Of a stretch of DNA of 64,000 nucleotides, positions 41,885 through 51,478 are shown in pieces. The position numbers were made by a program, and so were the translations under genes. Positions within the stretch are counted from its first letter, which is position 1. The number at the start of each line of letters is the position of its first letter. This stretch comes from Flavobacteriales bacterium (GTDB lineage: Bacteria > Bacteroidota > Bacteroidia > Flavobacteriales > Flavobacteriaceae). Location: the NCBI GenBank assembly GCA_020635875.1, contig JACJYY010000006.1:62001-126000 (forward strand), given 5' to 3'. The notes beneath the pieces are model-generated. The model saw only the letters and a program-made list of their open reading frames with translations. It was not told the DNA's origin and made no database searches.

Positions 41885-43273
41885 CTAATGTCCTCGATAA
41901 AACAGAATCGTACTAATTGTCTTTAATGTAATATTTAAGTCTAAAAATAAACTTCTGTGTTTAATATAAAATAAATCATATTGAAGCTTAATCAAACTTT
42001 CATCAATTGATTCTCCATAGGAATAATTTACTTGTGCCCATCCTGTTAGTCCAGGCTTAACCACATGACGTGTTTCATAAAACGGCATAATTTCAGATAT
42101 CTCCTTAACGAAAAAAGGTCTTTCTGGACGTGGACCAATAACCGCCATATCTCCTTTAAGAATATTGTAAAATTGAGGAAACTCATCCAAACGTGTTTTT
42201 CTTAAAAATTTACCAAATTTAGTCACTCTTGAATCATTTTTAGCAGCAAACACTGCTCCATTCTTTTCTGCGTCAGTTACCATCGACCTAAATTTGACTA
42301 TTTGAAAAGTTTTTCCATTCAAGCCTACTCGCTCTTGCATATAAAACAATGCCCCTCTATTACCTAAAAGATTCCCAATCCAAACAAATGGTATAATAAC
42401 CATACAAAACAAAAGTCCGACAATAGATGTCAGTATCTCGAGAACCCTAATTGTCGTACGATATAATTTGTTTTGGTTGCTTCGACTAAAAGGAAAATAA
42501 CGATAAAAATCTCGATCCGCATAATGTACAGGTATTCGATAGGTCATTTCCTCGTAAACCTGTGAAAATTCACGTATTTGCACTCCCTTTTCCAATAGAC
42601 TTATTAATGTATTATATATTTCAACCGTAATTGAAACAGACTTTTGAGACGCTACTACAATCTCGGAAATACCGTCCATATAGACATGTTCCTCCAGTTT
42701 ATCTAGATTTATTTTAGGTATTTTATACCGTGTTTTATCCGAAGAAAGATTTGTATTGATATAGCCAATTATTTTATAATTAGGATCTACCTTTTCTAAT
42801 GAAAAAACCAACTCGTCCAACTGATCTGCATTACATATAAGTATTACCTTTTTTAGAAATCGATGACTTGCTAAAAAGTTAATATAAAACAATCTCCACC
42901 CCAGCAATGGCAATATTATGGAAGCTATAAAATAAAGTATTTGTATGCGATTTGAAGGCAGAGATAACGTTAAATACGGCGTTAACACATAAAAAACCAC
43001 CGTACCTATGGTAACAAAAACAATATTCCGAATCGTTTCAAATTGATTACTAGCAATTTGTAGGTTATACAGTTCAAATATTGAAGTAAAAAATGATAAA
43101 TAAACCAACAGGACTATCATCCAAGAATAATTAGTCTCTGTTACTTGAAAATATTCTAAACCAGTAAAATAACCCACTAAAAAAACGGTAAATAAAACCA
43201 ATGAGTAGTCTACAAATCTCAGCAGTATCTTGCGTTCAGAAATTTCAAAATGAACTTTTTTCTTAGGACTCAT
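41885..43273 (-). CDS. Polyprenyl glycosylphosphotransferase (initiating sugar transferase)
   Basis: Inner-membrane enzyme that transfers a sugar-1-phosphate to undecaprenyl phosphate, the first step of a lipid-linked repeat unit. 462 aa: about five N-terminal membrane helices, a CoA-binding-like domain (about residues 145-245), then the bacterial sugar transferase domain with a further helix (IVGLLFCMVIIPFVWIG) and motifs YMQERVGLNGKTFQIVKFRSM, KTRLDEFPQFYNILKGDMAV, IGPRPERPFF and KPGLTGWAQVNYSYGES. The substrate sugar is unknown. It lies at the distal (3') end of the locus and has its own promoter candidate. Confidence 0.93.
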   Translation of the reverse strand: MSPKKKVHFEISERKILLRFVDYSLVLFTVFLVGYFTGLEYFQVTETNYSWMIVLLVYLSFFTSIFELYNLQIASNQFETIRNIVFVTIGTVVFYVLTPYLTLSLPSNRIQILYFIASIILPLLGWRLFYINFLASHRFLKKVILICNADQLDELVFSLEKVDPNYKIIGYINTNLSSDKTRYKIPKINLDKLEEHVYMDGISEIVVASQKSVSITVEIYNTLISLLEKGVQIREFSQVYEEMTYRIPVHYADRDFYRYFPFSRSNQNKLYRTTIRVLEILTSIVGLLFCMVIIPFVWIGNLLGNRGALFYMQERVGLNGKTFQIVKFRSMVTDAEKNGAVFAAKNDSRVTKFGKFLRKTRLDEFPQFYNILKGDMAVIGPRPERPFFVKEISEIMPFYETRHVVKPGLTGWAQVNYSYGESIDESLIKLQYDLFYIKHRSLFLDLNITLKTISTILFYRGH

Positions 43274-43296
43274 TTAATCTGTAATTGGATAGTATG

Positions 43297-43304
43297 CAAA
43301 GATA
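43297..43304 (-). promoter_or_regulatory. Candidate -7 box of the glycosylphosphotransferase gene
   Basis: Minus-strand TATCTTTG (exact TAnnTTTG) 23 bp before the ATG; a TTG (complement near 43326) lies 21 bp further upstream. It suggests the gene can be transcribed apart from the upstream locus. Confidence 0.5.
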
Positions 43305-43311
43305 GTAATTC

Positions 43312-44328
43312 TCACCCCAAAACTTCAATCCATTTCTTTTTAACCACATTCCAATCGAAACTTTCTATCAACTCGTTTCCATTTTTTGACAATTTTAACG
43401 AGAGATTATCTTCTTCAACTAAACGAACAATACAATTAACCATTCCTTGTACATCATTGTCACTTACCAATAAAGCATTTTCTTCGTTCGCAACCAAGTA
43501 GGGTATCCCGCCTACATTTGTACTAACAATTGGAAGCCCTAACGCCATTGCTTCAATTACGCTTATGGGTGTGTTGTCAAAATGTGTGGTGTTTATAAAC
43601 ACGTCAAATTGTTTCGATTTTGTAGTCCATTCTTCAATGCTCAATCTACCCGTAATTTCAATATCAAGTTCATATTTTGACACAAGCTCTTTGATATCAT
43701 TCATGCTTCCATCTTTATCGGGACCTATCATACATAATTTTGATGCAGGATATTTCTCCTTGACCAATTTAAAAACTTCAATTGCCATGGCTGGGTTGTA
43801 AATTTTTGAGAAAGCCCTTACCCACAATAAGTTAGGCACAATGCTTATTCTCTCTAAAAATTCATATTTATTAATTTCAACTGTATTGGGTATAAAAACC
43901 AAATTAGTATATCCTAGCTCCTCAAATTTCGTTTTCAAATAATTAGATGGTGCAACACAAATTGTTGCATTATTAAACACCAAATTTGATAAATAGGGAT
44001 TTTTTTTCAATCGACTGGGAAGATTCCCTCCGTGTAATATTGGAATATATTTTATTTTTAAAAGCCTTGCTAACTGGGAACTACAAAAAGCATAAATAAA
44101 ACTCAGTGTGCTGTACGTATCAATTAGAATATAATCTGTTGAACGTGAATAACGAACTATTGTATAAAGCATTTCTAACAAACGAAAAACCTGACTCTTC
44201 TTTTCCGAGGCATATAACACTTTATAACCTTCCATCTCAAGAAGAGGCCCTAACGTCTCAATAGTTGTTTTATTGAACCCGTGTTTAGAAACTTTATTCC
44301 CTAGATAAAGAATTTGTCTTTTTTTCAT
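43312..44328 (-). CDS. Glycosyltransferase family 4 (GT-B)
   Basis: Cytosolic retaining GT-B glycosyltransferase, 338 aa. N-terminal MKKRQILYLGNKVSKHGFNK shows the glycine-rich acceptor-side loop; NLLWVRAFSKIYNPAMAIE and the E-x7-E-like segment TPISVIEAMALGLPIVSTNVGGIPYLV (about residues 260-290) mark the nucleotide-sugar domain. Overlap with the upstream polymerase gene is about 35 bp, so the start was placed at the first good motif. Donor and acceptor are unknown. Confidence 0.85.
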   Translation of the reverse strand: MKKRQILYLGNKVSKHGFNKTTIETLGPLLEMEGYKVLYASEKKSQVFRLLEMLYTIVRYSRSTDYILIDTYSTLSFIYAFCSSQLARLLKIKYIPILHGGNLPSRLKKNPYLSNLVFNNATICVAPSNYLKTKFEELGYTNLVFIPNTVEINKYEFLERISIVPNLLWVRAFSKIYNPAMAIEVFKLVKEKYPASKLCMIGPDKDGSMNDIKELVSKYELDIEITGRLSIEEWTTKSKQFDVFINTTHFDNTPISVIEAMALGLPIVSTNVGGIPYLVANEENALLVSDNDVQGMVNCIVRLVEEDNLSLKLSKNGNELIESFDWNVVKKKWIEVLG

Positions 44329-45643
44329 CGTTATTTATTTGTAAAAGGGATAACGCATAAATTACCGCAGGCACAGCTAATCGCATTGCTGCATGATTAA
44401 TCGTTAGTAACCAAAAAATAAAAAAAGGCAAAGACATCAAATAATTTTTATTTCTTGCAAAATGAAGTATTGGGATAAGCGTCAATATAACTAAAAAAAT
44501 AACACCTAAAATACCGTGTTCAGCTGGCATTCGTGTTGTTTCACTATGAGATGCAATTTTTTCATTTGTGATTAATTCCCTTACTTCCGTACTTTTCCCC
44601 ACACCAATTCCAAATATAGGATTTTCAACAAATAACTCTAACTCTCCCTTTGCAATTTCCTCTCTTCCTCCAAACCTATCTTTTTTTAACCTTCCTATTG
44701 CGTCTTTATTTTCATATCGATTTGCAATTAAACCGTTTGTTTGATAGATACTATATGTCCATAAAAACAGAGCTGCAATACTTATTCCCCCAACAATTAT
44801 TAATACTTTAAGTTTAACACGGCTTTTGGCGTATAAAAAAACTAATATCAATAAAGCTAATATCATGGCCATTGCTGTAAAAACCCCCCCTCTGGAAAAA
44901 GTAATTATTCCCCGATATCCTGATAAGATAAGAAAAATGAAATTAAAAAATATTTCAATCTTTGTTTTTGAATACAATAAAAACAAAGCAAAAAATGTAA
45001 ATATTCCAAGACCAAGAATCGTAGAAACTTGATTTGGTCCAAAACCTCCTGAGGTACTAAAATTTGATTGGGTAGAAGTAAACAAATCTGCATTATCAGG
45101 TGTATATAAAACTAGATACACCACTGTCGACACTATTGGCACAGATAGAGCTACAAGAATACGTAAAAGTGTTTCGGGAGAAATTATTCTTCTATAACAA
45201 TAAACCGAGGTGGTTAATAATGTGACAGGGCCTAATAAATTAAAGGTAACAGCCTTTCTGATATTTGTAAAATAACTTAACGTAGACATTCCTACAATAA
45301 CACCTGGAAGCAACAACAGAAAACAAATGGCAAAAACAAAACTTTTTTTAGAAAAGCCACTATAAATTACACCCATTATAGAAAAGAAAAGTACTTCATA
45401 TTTAGCTATTTCATGAAGTATATTTCCTCCTGTCATCCTTAAAAAAACTTCTGAACCTACCACATAACTTATAACTAATAATACTTCATTATTTCTGTTT
45501 TTTGTTTTCACCACATATAGTAATCCGAGGACAAAAATCAACAATCCATAAATTAACGACAATGGCCTTATTAAATAGACACCCACCCCAATAGCAATAT
45601 GCAAGATTATCAAAATCAAATATGCATTAAGTCTATTCTCCAT
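44294..45643 (-). CDS. O-antigen polymerase/ligase-like membrane protein (Wzy-type)
   Basis: Polytopic membrane protein of 449 aa with about 11-12 predicted helices. The periplasmic loop KDRFGGREEIAKGELELFVENPIFGIGVGKSTEV (about residues 320-352) matches the Wzy_C/O-antigen-ligase loop pattern (R..., NPIxGxGxG), followed by HSETTRMPAEHGILGVIF with the conserved His. It likely polymerises repeat units at the outer face of the inner membrane, or acts as a ligase. No Wzz-type length regulator is in the window. The start overlaps the upstream glycosyltransferase by about 11 bp. Confidence 0.85.
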   Translation of the reverse strand: MENRLNAYLILIILHIAIGVGVYLIRPLSLIYGLLIFVLGLLYVVKTKNRNNEVLLVISYVVGSEVFLRMTGGNILHEIAKYEVLFFSIMGVIYSGFSKKSFVFAICFLLLLPGVIVGMSTLSYFTNIRKAVTFNLLGPVTLLTTSVYCYRRIISPETLLRILVALSVPIVSTVVYLVLYTPDNADLFTSTQSNFSTSGGFGPNQVSTILGLGIFTFFALFLLYSKTKIEIFFNFIFLILSGYRGIITFSRGGVFTAMAMILALLILVFLYAKSRVKLKVLIIVGGISIAALFLWTYSIYQTNGLIANRYENKDAIGRLKKDRFGGREEIAKGELELFVENPIFGIGVGKSTEVRELITNEKIASHSETTRMPAEHGILGVIFLVILTLIPILHFARNKNYLMSLPFFIFWLLTINHAAMRLAVPAVIYALSLLQINNDEKKTNSLSRE

Positions 45644-46700
45644 GGTACAAATCTATTAATCTTTGGCAAATTTTATTTTCTGAATACTCTTCCTTCAATT
45701 GTTTTTGAGCATTCGACCTAATATATTTTACAAGTAAATCATCTTCGTTTATCATCCTAAACGATTGAACTAAAGATGACGAATTGGTCGGATCAAACAA
45801 TAATCCATTCTTTTCATGTTCAATTATTTTCGAACAATAACCAACATTAGTTGTCACTATCGCTAATCCGGACATAGCATACTCCAATAAGGATACTGGG
45901 AAACCTTCAGACGTTGAGGAAAGAATACCAATTTCTGCTTGTCTCAATATGTGAGTTATGTCTTTTCTAGAATCATATAAAAAAACACTTTCCTTTAAAC
46001 CTTTTTGAGTAATAAATATTTTAATGTTTTTAGAATAATCATCGTTAAAATCTTCACCTATCAGATGCAAAGACCACCCATGTTCAAAAACTTTACTTTC
46101 AAAAAAAGACTGTACTAAAAACAAATGGTTTTTTGGATTTTTCAAATTAGCCAAACACACCATTCTTTTTCCTTTCATTCCTTTCAATTCAGTATAACCT
46201 GCAACATTATTTTCAACAGCAAAATTGGGTAAAAAATCAATTCTTTTACAAGGAGTATGGATTTTATGCCATTCTAATAAATCAATGTTTACAACCAAAA
46301 TTCGATAAAACAATAAAGCGCATAAACTCAAGATTTTATCTCCCCCTTTTTGATTGACCCTACCACCCAAATGGTCATGCCAAATCAACTTTACTTTTGG
46401 ATAAATTAGTTTCAGTAAAGTTCCAAAAAAATAAGAACTAGCATGAGCGTGAATATGGGTGATATTATTATCCTTGACAATTTTTTTCAGCTTAAACAAA
46501 GCTTTTATATCTAATACTTTTCGTCTCTTTAGACACAAATAATCTACATTGGGATTTATACTCTGTAACAACGAACCATCTGTTCGAGTAGCCACCAAGG
46601 CAGAATAGTTCCCTAGTTTGCTCAATCCATTTGCGAGATTAATAGCCATTCTTTCCGCGCCTCCAGCATTCAAACTATCTATGAGTTGTAACGACCGCAT
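45633..46700 (-). CDS. Glycosyltransferase family 4 (GT-B)
   Basis: 355-aa GT-B enzyme. The N-terminal MRSLQLIDSLNAGGAERMAINLANGLSK has the GGAE acceptor loop typical of GT4 capsular enzymes. NLKNPKNHLFLVQSFF, SSTSEGFPVSLLEYAMSGLAIVTTNVG with E-x7-E and KNGLLFDPTNSSSL mark the donor domain. Sugar specificity is not readable. Its 3' end overlaps the polymerase start. Confidence 0.88.
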   Translation of the reverse strand: MRSLQLIDSLNAGGAERMAINLANGLSKLGNYSALVATRTDGSLLQSINPNVDYLCLKRRKVLDIKALFKLKKIVKDNNITHIHAHASSYFFGTLLKLIYPKVKLIWHDHLGGRVNQKGGDKILSLCALLFYRILVVNIDLLEWHKIHTPCKRIDFLPNFAVENNVAGYTELKGMKGKRMVCLANLKNPKNHLFLVQSFFESKVFEHGWSLHLIGEDFNDDYSKNIKIFITQKGLKESVFLYDSRKDITHILRQAEIGILSSTSEGFPVSLLEYAMSGLAIVTTNVGYCSKIIEHEKNGLLFDPTNSSSLVQSFRMINEDDLLVKYIRSNAQKQLKEEYSENKICQRLIDLYHGE

Positions 46701-46702
46701 GA

Positions 46703-47818
46703 CTACAATAATTGTTTTATTTCATCCTCAAAATAATCTAGTGTATATTTTCTTGACCAATCTACTCCGTTATCCATCATACTCTTAAAAACAGTTTCTG
46801 AATCAATGATTTCCATTATTCTCTTGACGTCTTCCTTTTCGGAAAGGGTTAATAACATGCCTCGACTACCATTACCTACCATATAAGGTACACAAGACAC
46901 TGAAGTAACTAATGGTACACAACCCCAAAACATAGCTTCTGCTACTACTTTGGGCCAACCCTCACTTTTTGATGGCAATACCAAAAAATGACTCTCTTTG
47001 TAAGCTTGTTCCACTTCTTCTTTTGTTCGATTCCCCATTAAGGTAACTGAATCTTGTAAATTTCGCTTTTCAATTTCTTCCTGAAGATTTTCTTTCATCG
47101 CTCCCTCACCATAAAAACGTAATCTCACTTGACAGCCAACTTCCTTAAGTTTCGAAACTAGATGCAAGACATACAAGGGTCGCTTCCCTTCTGAAAGAGT
47201 CCCTACAAACAAGAAATCAATCACCGATGATAGAGATTTATTGACAATCTCCTTCTTTTTATCTTCCTCTCGGTACGTTGCTGTAAAAAATGATTTAACA
47301 TTCTTGGATGCTCCTTCCCACTTACCGTAAACCAAAACATTCATATTTTTTGTCCAGAACGTATTACTTAAGATCTTTTTTTGGAGACGATATGTAAAAG
47401 GCTGAGCACTAGTTGGATCCCAATTACCAGCATACTTTGCTGTTTTTCTTTTTTTTGGAAAAAAAATCTGAACAATCGCTCCAATTAACCCCATATTACC
47501 AGGGCACCGCAAGTGAACGTGGTCTGCTCTTTTCATAGCTCCAAAAACCTTCCAAATTAACAAAGGCAATAAAAAAAAAGTCCTTAAGCCATTACTCAAC
47601 GAATTTATTGAAAAGGAGGGTACCTCAACAAATTCTACATTTGAATGTTCATACGGAATATCAATTGCCGTAATTTTTCTATTTGAAATTGGACCAACAA
47701 CTATTACTTTGTCTACATACTTTAACCAAATATTCATTTCCCTAACATAAGGGGCATAACCATAATATTTTCCGTCATTATAGATGTGCTCAACATGTGT
47801 TATTATGGTAAAATTCAT
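46703..47818 (-). CDS. Glycosyltransferase family 4-like
   Basis: 371-aa GT-B enzyme. N-terminal domain with MNFTIITHVEHIYNDGKYYGYAPYV; the middle DHVHLRCPGNMGLIGAIVQIFFPKKRK has a short hydrophobic segment; donor domain with DFLFVGTLSEGKRPLYVLHLVSKL and LPSKSEGWPKVVAEAMFWGCVPLVTSVSCVPYMV (E-x7-E-like). Two bases separate it from the next gene, so a shared transcript is expected. Donor unknown. Confidence 0.85.
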   Translation of the reverse strand: MNFTIITHVEHIYNDGKYYGYAPYVREMNIWLKYVDKVIVVGPISNRKITAIDIPYEHSNVEFVEVPSFSINSLSNGLRTFFLLPLLIWKVFGAMKRADHVHLRCPGNMGLIGAIVQIFFPKKRKTAKYAGNWDPTSAQPFTYRLQKKILSNTFWTKNMNVLVYGKWEGASKNVKSFFTATYREEDKKKEIVNKSLSSVIDFLFVGTLSEGKRPLYVLHLVSKLKEVGCQVRLRFYGEGAMKENLQEEIEKRNLQDSVTLMGNRTKEEVEQAYKESHFLVLPSKSEGWPKVVAEAMFWGCVPLVTSVSCVPYMVGNGSRGMLLTLSEKEDVKRIMEIIDSETVFKSMMDNGVDWSRKYTLDYFEDEIKQLL

Positions 47819-47844
47819 TTTGATTCTCTTTGATTAAGACTGAA

Positions 47845-49014
47845 TTATTCAATTCTGATGTGTTCCAATATCAACTGATCAACAGTTGCAATAGTTTTCT
47901 TTTCTATAAAGAGTTTAGCCCAAATTTCTACAGAAGCCAATAAACTTATTAAATAGTTGTTTTTGTTCTCACACATATAAGTAATTTTTCTTCTATCCAA
48001 TTGAAGTATTTCACTAACTGTGCCGTTCTCGAAAAATGAAGGCTTAACATATATATCCCTCAAGCCATGTAAAGGAAAACCATTTTTTCTTTTTTCTACA
48101 AGAGACTTTGGTAATTTATCTTCTGCTAATTTTCGGACAAGATACTTATCAATTAAAAACGGATGTTTATAATTATGAAACTTCCATGTTCTACCTATTT
48201 TATATTTTGACGGTAAATTCATTGAAAAAGCAATCAAATCTTCATCCAAAAAAGGGAATCGAGACTCTATAGAATGAATCATTCCCATTCTATCGTTTCT
48301 CCATAATAAAGTTACAATATCGTCTTGTAACATACACGATGACAACAAATGTTCATCTCTTTTGTTTTTGGGAACAAAATCATAAACTGCTGCTTTTTCC
48401 TGAAAAGTCAACTCATTAGAAAAATTGTTACTTGCATCATGAAACAAGCCCACCAAATCTTGAGAACCTCCTGTATTTGTAACATATGACCTTAACTTTG
48501 GAATAAAGCCATATAACTTATTTAATATTTCAAAGAGCAGTTTTATAAAACTGTCATATCTTTTAGTTAATAACTTAGGGTACCCTAAAAACAATTCGTC
48601 CGCTCCTTCTCCGGTCAATACAGCTTTGACTTTATGCTCCCGAGCCAGCTTTGACACTCCCGAAAAAGGGATAGCATTAAAAAGAACAACTATTGGTGAT
48701 TCGTAATGCCAAGTAAGACTTGCCCAATTCTTCAATGCCATTTCTTTTTCATACTTGTAATCGAATAATTTTTTATCAAGTGACTTTGATAACAAAAGGG
48801 CGTCTTTATACTCAGAGTGTTTTCCCAAAACATTTGCCGTAAAAAGTTTAATATCCTCGGTTTGATCAACAGCATAACGAGCAATCAAGCTCGAATCAAT
48901 TCCTCCACTTACAAATGCACCCATAGGTGCATCACTAACACACATTCTTCCTACTGATTCCCTAAACAAATCATCAAATTCCTGCAATACTTTGCTTGAT
49001 GACATATTGTTCAA
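47845..49014 (-). CDS. AsnB-like synthetase domain, C-terminal half of a split gene
   Basis: ATP-pyrophosphatase (synthetase) half of an asparagine-synthase-like glutamine-dependent amidotransferase. GAFVSGGIDSSLIARYAVD (about residues 31-49) is the PP-loop; VLTGEGADELFLGYPKLL and ESRFPFLDEDLIAFSMNLPSKYKIG are further landmarks. In surface-glycan loci such enzymes usually amidate a sugar acid. The half begins with TTG at 49014, overlapping the TGA of the upstream half as TTGA; an ATG (MSSSK) is at 49005. N half plus C half is 621 aa, the usual full length. Restoring one T in CATTGAAC (giving CATTTGAAC) joins the frames as NHLNNMSSSKVLQEF. Confidence 0.85.
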   Translation of the reverse strand: MNNMSSSKVLQEFDDLFRESVGRMCVSDAPMGAFVSGGIDSSLIARYAVDQTEDIKLFTANVLGKHSEYKDALLLSKSLDKKLFDYKYEKEMALKNWASLTWHYESPIVVLFNAIPFSGVSKLAREHKVKAVLTGEGADELFLGYPKLLTKRYDSFIKLLFEILNKLYGFIPKLRSYVTNTGGSQDLVGLFHDASNNFSNELTFQEKAAVYDFVPKNKRDEHLLSSCMLQDDIVTLLWRNDRMGMIHSIESRFPFLDEDLIAFSMNLPSKYKIGRTWKFHNYKHPFLIDKYLVRKLAEDKLPKSLVEKRKNGFPLHGLRDIYVKPSFFENGTVSEILQLDRRKITYMCENKNNYLISLLASVEIWAKLFIEKKTIATVDQLILEHIRIE

Positions 49015-49709
49015 TGATTGTATTCCTTTTCATCAACGGTATCAAATACAGTATAGTATTTTGTCTCTTTTATTCCTGAAGAATCTATTTTAAGATAGGT
49101 CCCTGGTTCCACTTGAAAGATTCTATCCCAAGCAGTTTCCTTCCTTGCTCTTTCTAGAACTCCAAAACTTGAATACAATACTTTAAAAGGATTTGGTTTT
49201 TCGTCAATAACCTGCATCAATGCTTTAATCTCTGAAGCAAAAAAGAAGGTGTGATTTGAGTCCATCGAATAAAATAAAGGTTTAATACCAATCCGATCCC
49301 TCATTAGATACAAATCGTTCGATCTTTTCTCATACCATGAAAAATCATACATTCCTTTGAGTTTTTGAGCGGTTTTATCAACCCACCAATATATTAGCGC
49401 ATTGAATAAAACCTCTGTATCAGAAGATGACCTATAAGATATACTTTCAGGCAATTCTGATTTAAGTTCTTTAAAATTGTATACATCTCCGTTATACTTA
49501 AGCACAAACTGTTCATCTTCAAAGGGCTGATTTCCTGCCGACGATAAATCCAACAGACTTAACCTATTATGTGCAAAACCAACAGTTGTATTATAATAAA
49601 TACCTTTAGAATCTGATCCTCTATGATGTTGTACCTCCAACATCTTATTTAATACGTTTTGATCAACTGCCTTTTGAGCTATGTTAATAAAACCTGATAT
49701 TCCACACAT
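49011..49709 (-). CDS. AsnB-like glutaminase domain, N-terminal half of a split gene
   Basis: Ntn-hydrolase glutaminase half, 232 aa, with catalytic Cys2 (MCGISGF), an HRG motif written HRGSDSKG (Ser where most homologues have Pro), LSLLDLSSAGNQPF, YNGDVYNFKEL and RDRIGIKPLFY. The protein stops in the linker (DTVDEKEYNH) at the very point where the family reads through into the synthetase domain. On its own it would release ammonia without a synthetase partner unless coupled to the next ORF. This looks like a full-length gene with a one-base deletion, or a genuine two-gene version; I favour the deletion. Confidence 0.85.
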   Translation of the reverse strand: MCGISGFINIAQKAVDQNVLNKMLEVQHHRGSDSKGIYYNTTVGFAHNRLSLLDLSSAGNQPFEDEQFVLKYNGDVYNFKELKSELPESISYRSSSDTEVLFNALIYWWVDKTAQKLKGMYDFSWYEKRSNDLYLMRDRIGIKPLFYSMDSNHTFFFASEIKALMQVIDEKPNPFKVLYSSFGVLERARKETAWDRIFQVEPGTYLKIDSSGIKETKYYTVFDTVDEKEYNH

Positions 49710-49715
49710 AGTATC

Positions 49716-50714
49716 CTATTTTATTACTGGTTTTCTAAAAATTAATTGCACACATCCGGCTAACCTCCCTAAAGTTTCTTGCCAAGCCTCTCTCCTTTTG
49801 TTTGAGGTAAATACATTGGTAAATCGAATAAATATTAGTAGATGAGTAATCAAAGACCATTTTATCTTCGCCTTAAAAGATGGACGCGGATGTTTTACCC
49901 GCCATACATACCATCCATTTACTACTACCATTTTTCCGTACTTATACTTATTAGGTCTACCTCCCTCGTCATGATAATGTCCTACCAATGCTTTAGTATT
50001 GATATACAATTTGCCCATTTTTGATAATCTCAAAGTAAAATCAGCATCTTCATATAAACCGTATCCCTCAAAATAAGTTGAAAACTGAATCTTATCAAAG
50101 ATTTCCTTGCGAAAAGAAGAAACTCCTCCCATTAATTGTTCAACTTCATATATTTTTCCTGAAGGAGGCAAAAAACTAACACTTCGCCCATGAGAGAATT
50201 CTGGAAGAAAGCCACATGGAACATCTGAATCTAAGCCTAGTCTCTTCCTTAACACAAAGCGACTCCCTTCAATTGTTTTATATCCATCATTATAGAATTC
50301 ATGAAGCGTAGGTTTATACCCTTCCTCAACTTTGACCCATTCTGAATCATTAGATATATACCCACCTACACCTAAAGCTTCTGGATAAATGGAATATGTG
50401 TTAATAAGTTCTTTAAAATAAGACTTATCCGCTATGGTATCATCATCCAAAAAGCTTATGATGTCAATAGATTCATCGACCATATTGATTCCAAAATTTC
50501 TCTGTTTCGTTAATCCCCTATCCTTATCTTCAACTCGAAAATACTTCAAACCAACATATGCACTCTTTACTAATAGCATTTCCGTTTCGTTATTCGTAGA
50601 ACCATCAACAATAATAATTTCTGTAGGGTAAACAGTTTGATTCCTAATTGATTCCAGCAATTCTATTATCGGAGCTGGCCTCATGTATGTACAAATAATT
50701 AGAGAAAATGTCAT
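49716..50714 (-). CDS. Glycosyltransferase family 2
   Basis: About 332-aa GT-A enzyme: FSLIICTYMRPAPIIELLESIRNQ, EIIIVDGSTNNETEM, FLDDDTIADKSYF (DxD-like metal site), LMGGVSSFRKEIFDKIQF and the YGLYEDADFTLRLSKMGK segment typical of family 2. The ATG at 50714 is chosen; the frame continues to a TTG at 50732 that overlaps the upstream methyltransferase stop as TTGA. Part of the surface-polysaccharide transcript. Confidence 0.87.
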   Translation of the reverse strand: MTFSLIICTYMRPAPIIELLESIRNQTVYPTEIIIVDGSTNNETEMLLVKSAYVGLKYFRVEDKDRGLTKQRNFGINMVDESIDIISFLDDDTIADKSYFKELINTYSIYPEALGVGGYISNDSEWVKVEEGYKPTLHEFYNDGYKTIEGSRFVLRKRLGLDSDVPCGFLPEFSHGRSVSFLPPSGKIYEVEQLMGGVSSFRKEIFDKIQFSTYFEGYGLYEDADFTLRLSKMGKLYINTKALVGHYHDEGGRPNKYKYGKMVVVNGWYVWRVKHPRPSFKAKIKWSLITHLLIFIRFTNVFTSNKRREAWQETLGRLAGCVQLIFRKPVIK

Positions 50715-50728
50715 AAAAATAAATTCTA

Positions 50729-51478
50729 TCAACTTTTAGTTGCAAAAAACAAGAGGTTGTTGTATCCATTCCATTTGTCATACCCAAATCCATTAGATTT
50801 ATAAAATTCACTAATGGATTGCACCTCTATATTTTTAAACCCGTTATCTCGCAAATGCTTGATTAAATCACTTTTGCTAAAATAGTATCCTTCGACTTTG
50901 AATCCTTTAAAGCCAGTTTTCCTATGCCCAACTTCACCCTTTAAAAAAACACTGAAAATTCTTCTTATCAAAAAATACAGTGTTTTGAGTGGGGCTCCTT
51001 CTTGATTATGAACAACTCCTATAATACAGCCATCATCAGTTAATATTTGATGCGAAGATTTAAATATAGCATAGCGTTCATTTCTGTCCTTTACATACGT
51101 CAACATACTATTCATTATAGTGACCATCTGAAAACTATTATCGCTACCTTTATAGTCTGAAGCGTTACACACTATTGAGTCAACTCTATTATCAACCCCC
51201 CAATTCTTCAAATTCTTATTGCATATAGAAATCATATTTTCTGAAATATCAGAGGCCAAAACATAATCAAATTTTGTGTATTTCAGAATCTCTGGAATTT
51301 CTCTACCTGTACCGCAACCAAAAGTTTTTGACTTAAGCTTTTGATTGCTATTCTTAAAATGATTTAAAACTTTAGTATATAAATAAATTTCAAAATCCGA
51401 CGAATTTGGCACGGGCGTATCTTGTGTTAATATCACCTCTTGTTTTTCCCAAAAATCTTTATTTTCTATTTTCATCAT
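50729..51478 (-). CDS. Class I SAM-dependent methyltransferase
   Basis: 249-aa Rossmann methyltransferase. Motif I SKTFGCGTGREIPEIL (about residues 46-61), motif II YVLASDISENMISICNKNL, VTIMNSMLTYV as motif IV and FKVEGYYFSKSDLIKHL. Start M1 or M2 (51478 or 51475); its first codon overlaps the stop of the FemAB-like gene as ATGA, so translation is likely coupled. In this context it probably O-methylates a sugar of the glycan, but the substrate is inferred. Confidence 0.82.
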   Translation of the reverse strand: MMKIENKDFWEKQEVILTQDTPVPNSSDFEIYLYTKVLNHFKNSNQKLKSKTFGCGTGREIPEILKYTKFDYVLASDISENMISICNKNLKNWGVDNRVDSIVCNASDYKGSDNSFQMVTIMNSMLTYVKDRNERYAIFKSSHQILTDDGCIIGVVHNQEGAPLKTLYFLIRRIFSVFLKGEVGHRKTGFKGFKVEGYYFSKSDLIKHLRDNGFKNIEVQSISEFYKSNGFGYDKWNGYNNLLFFATKS

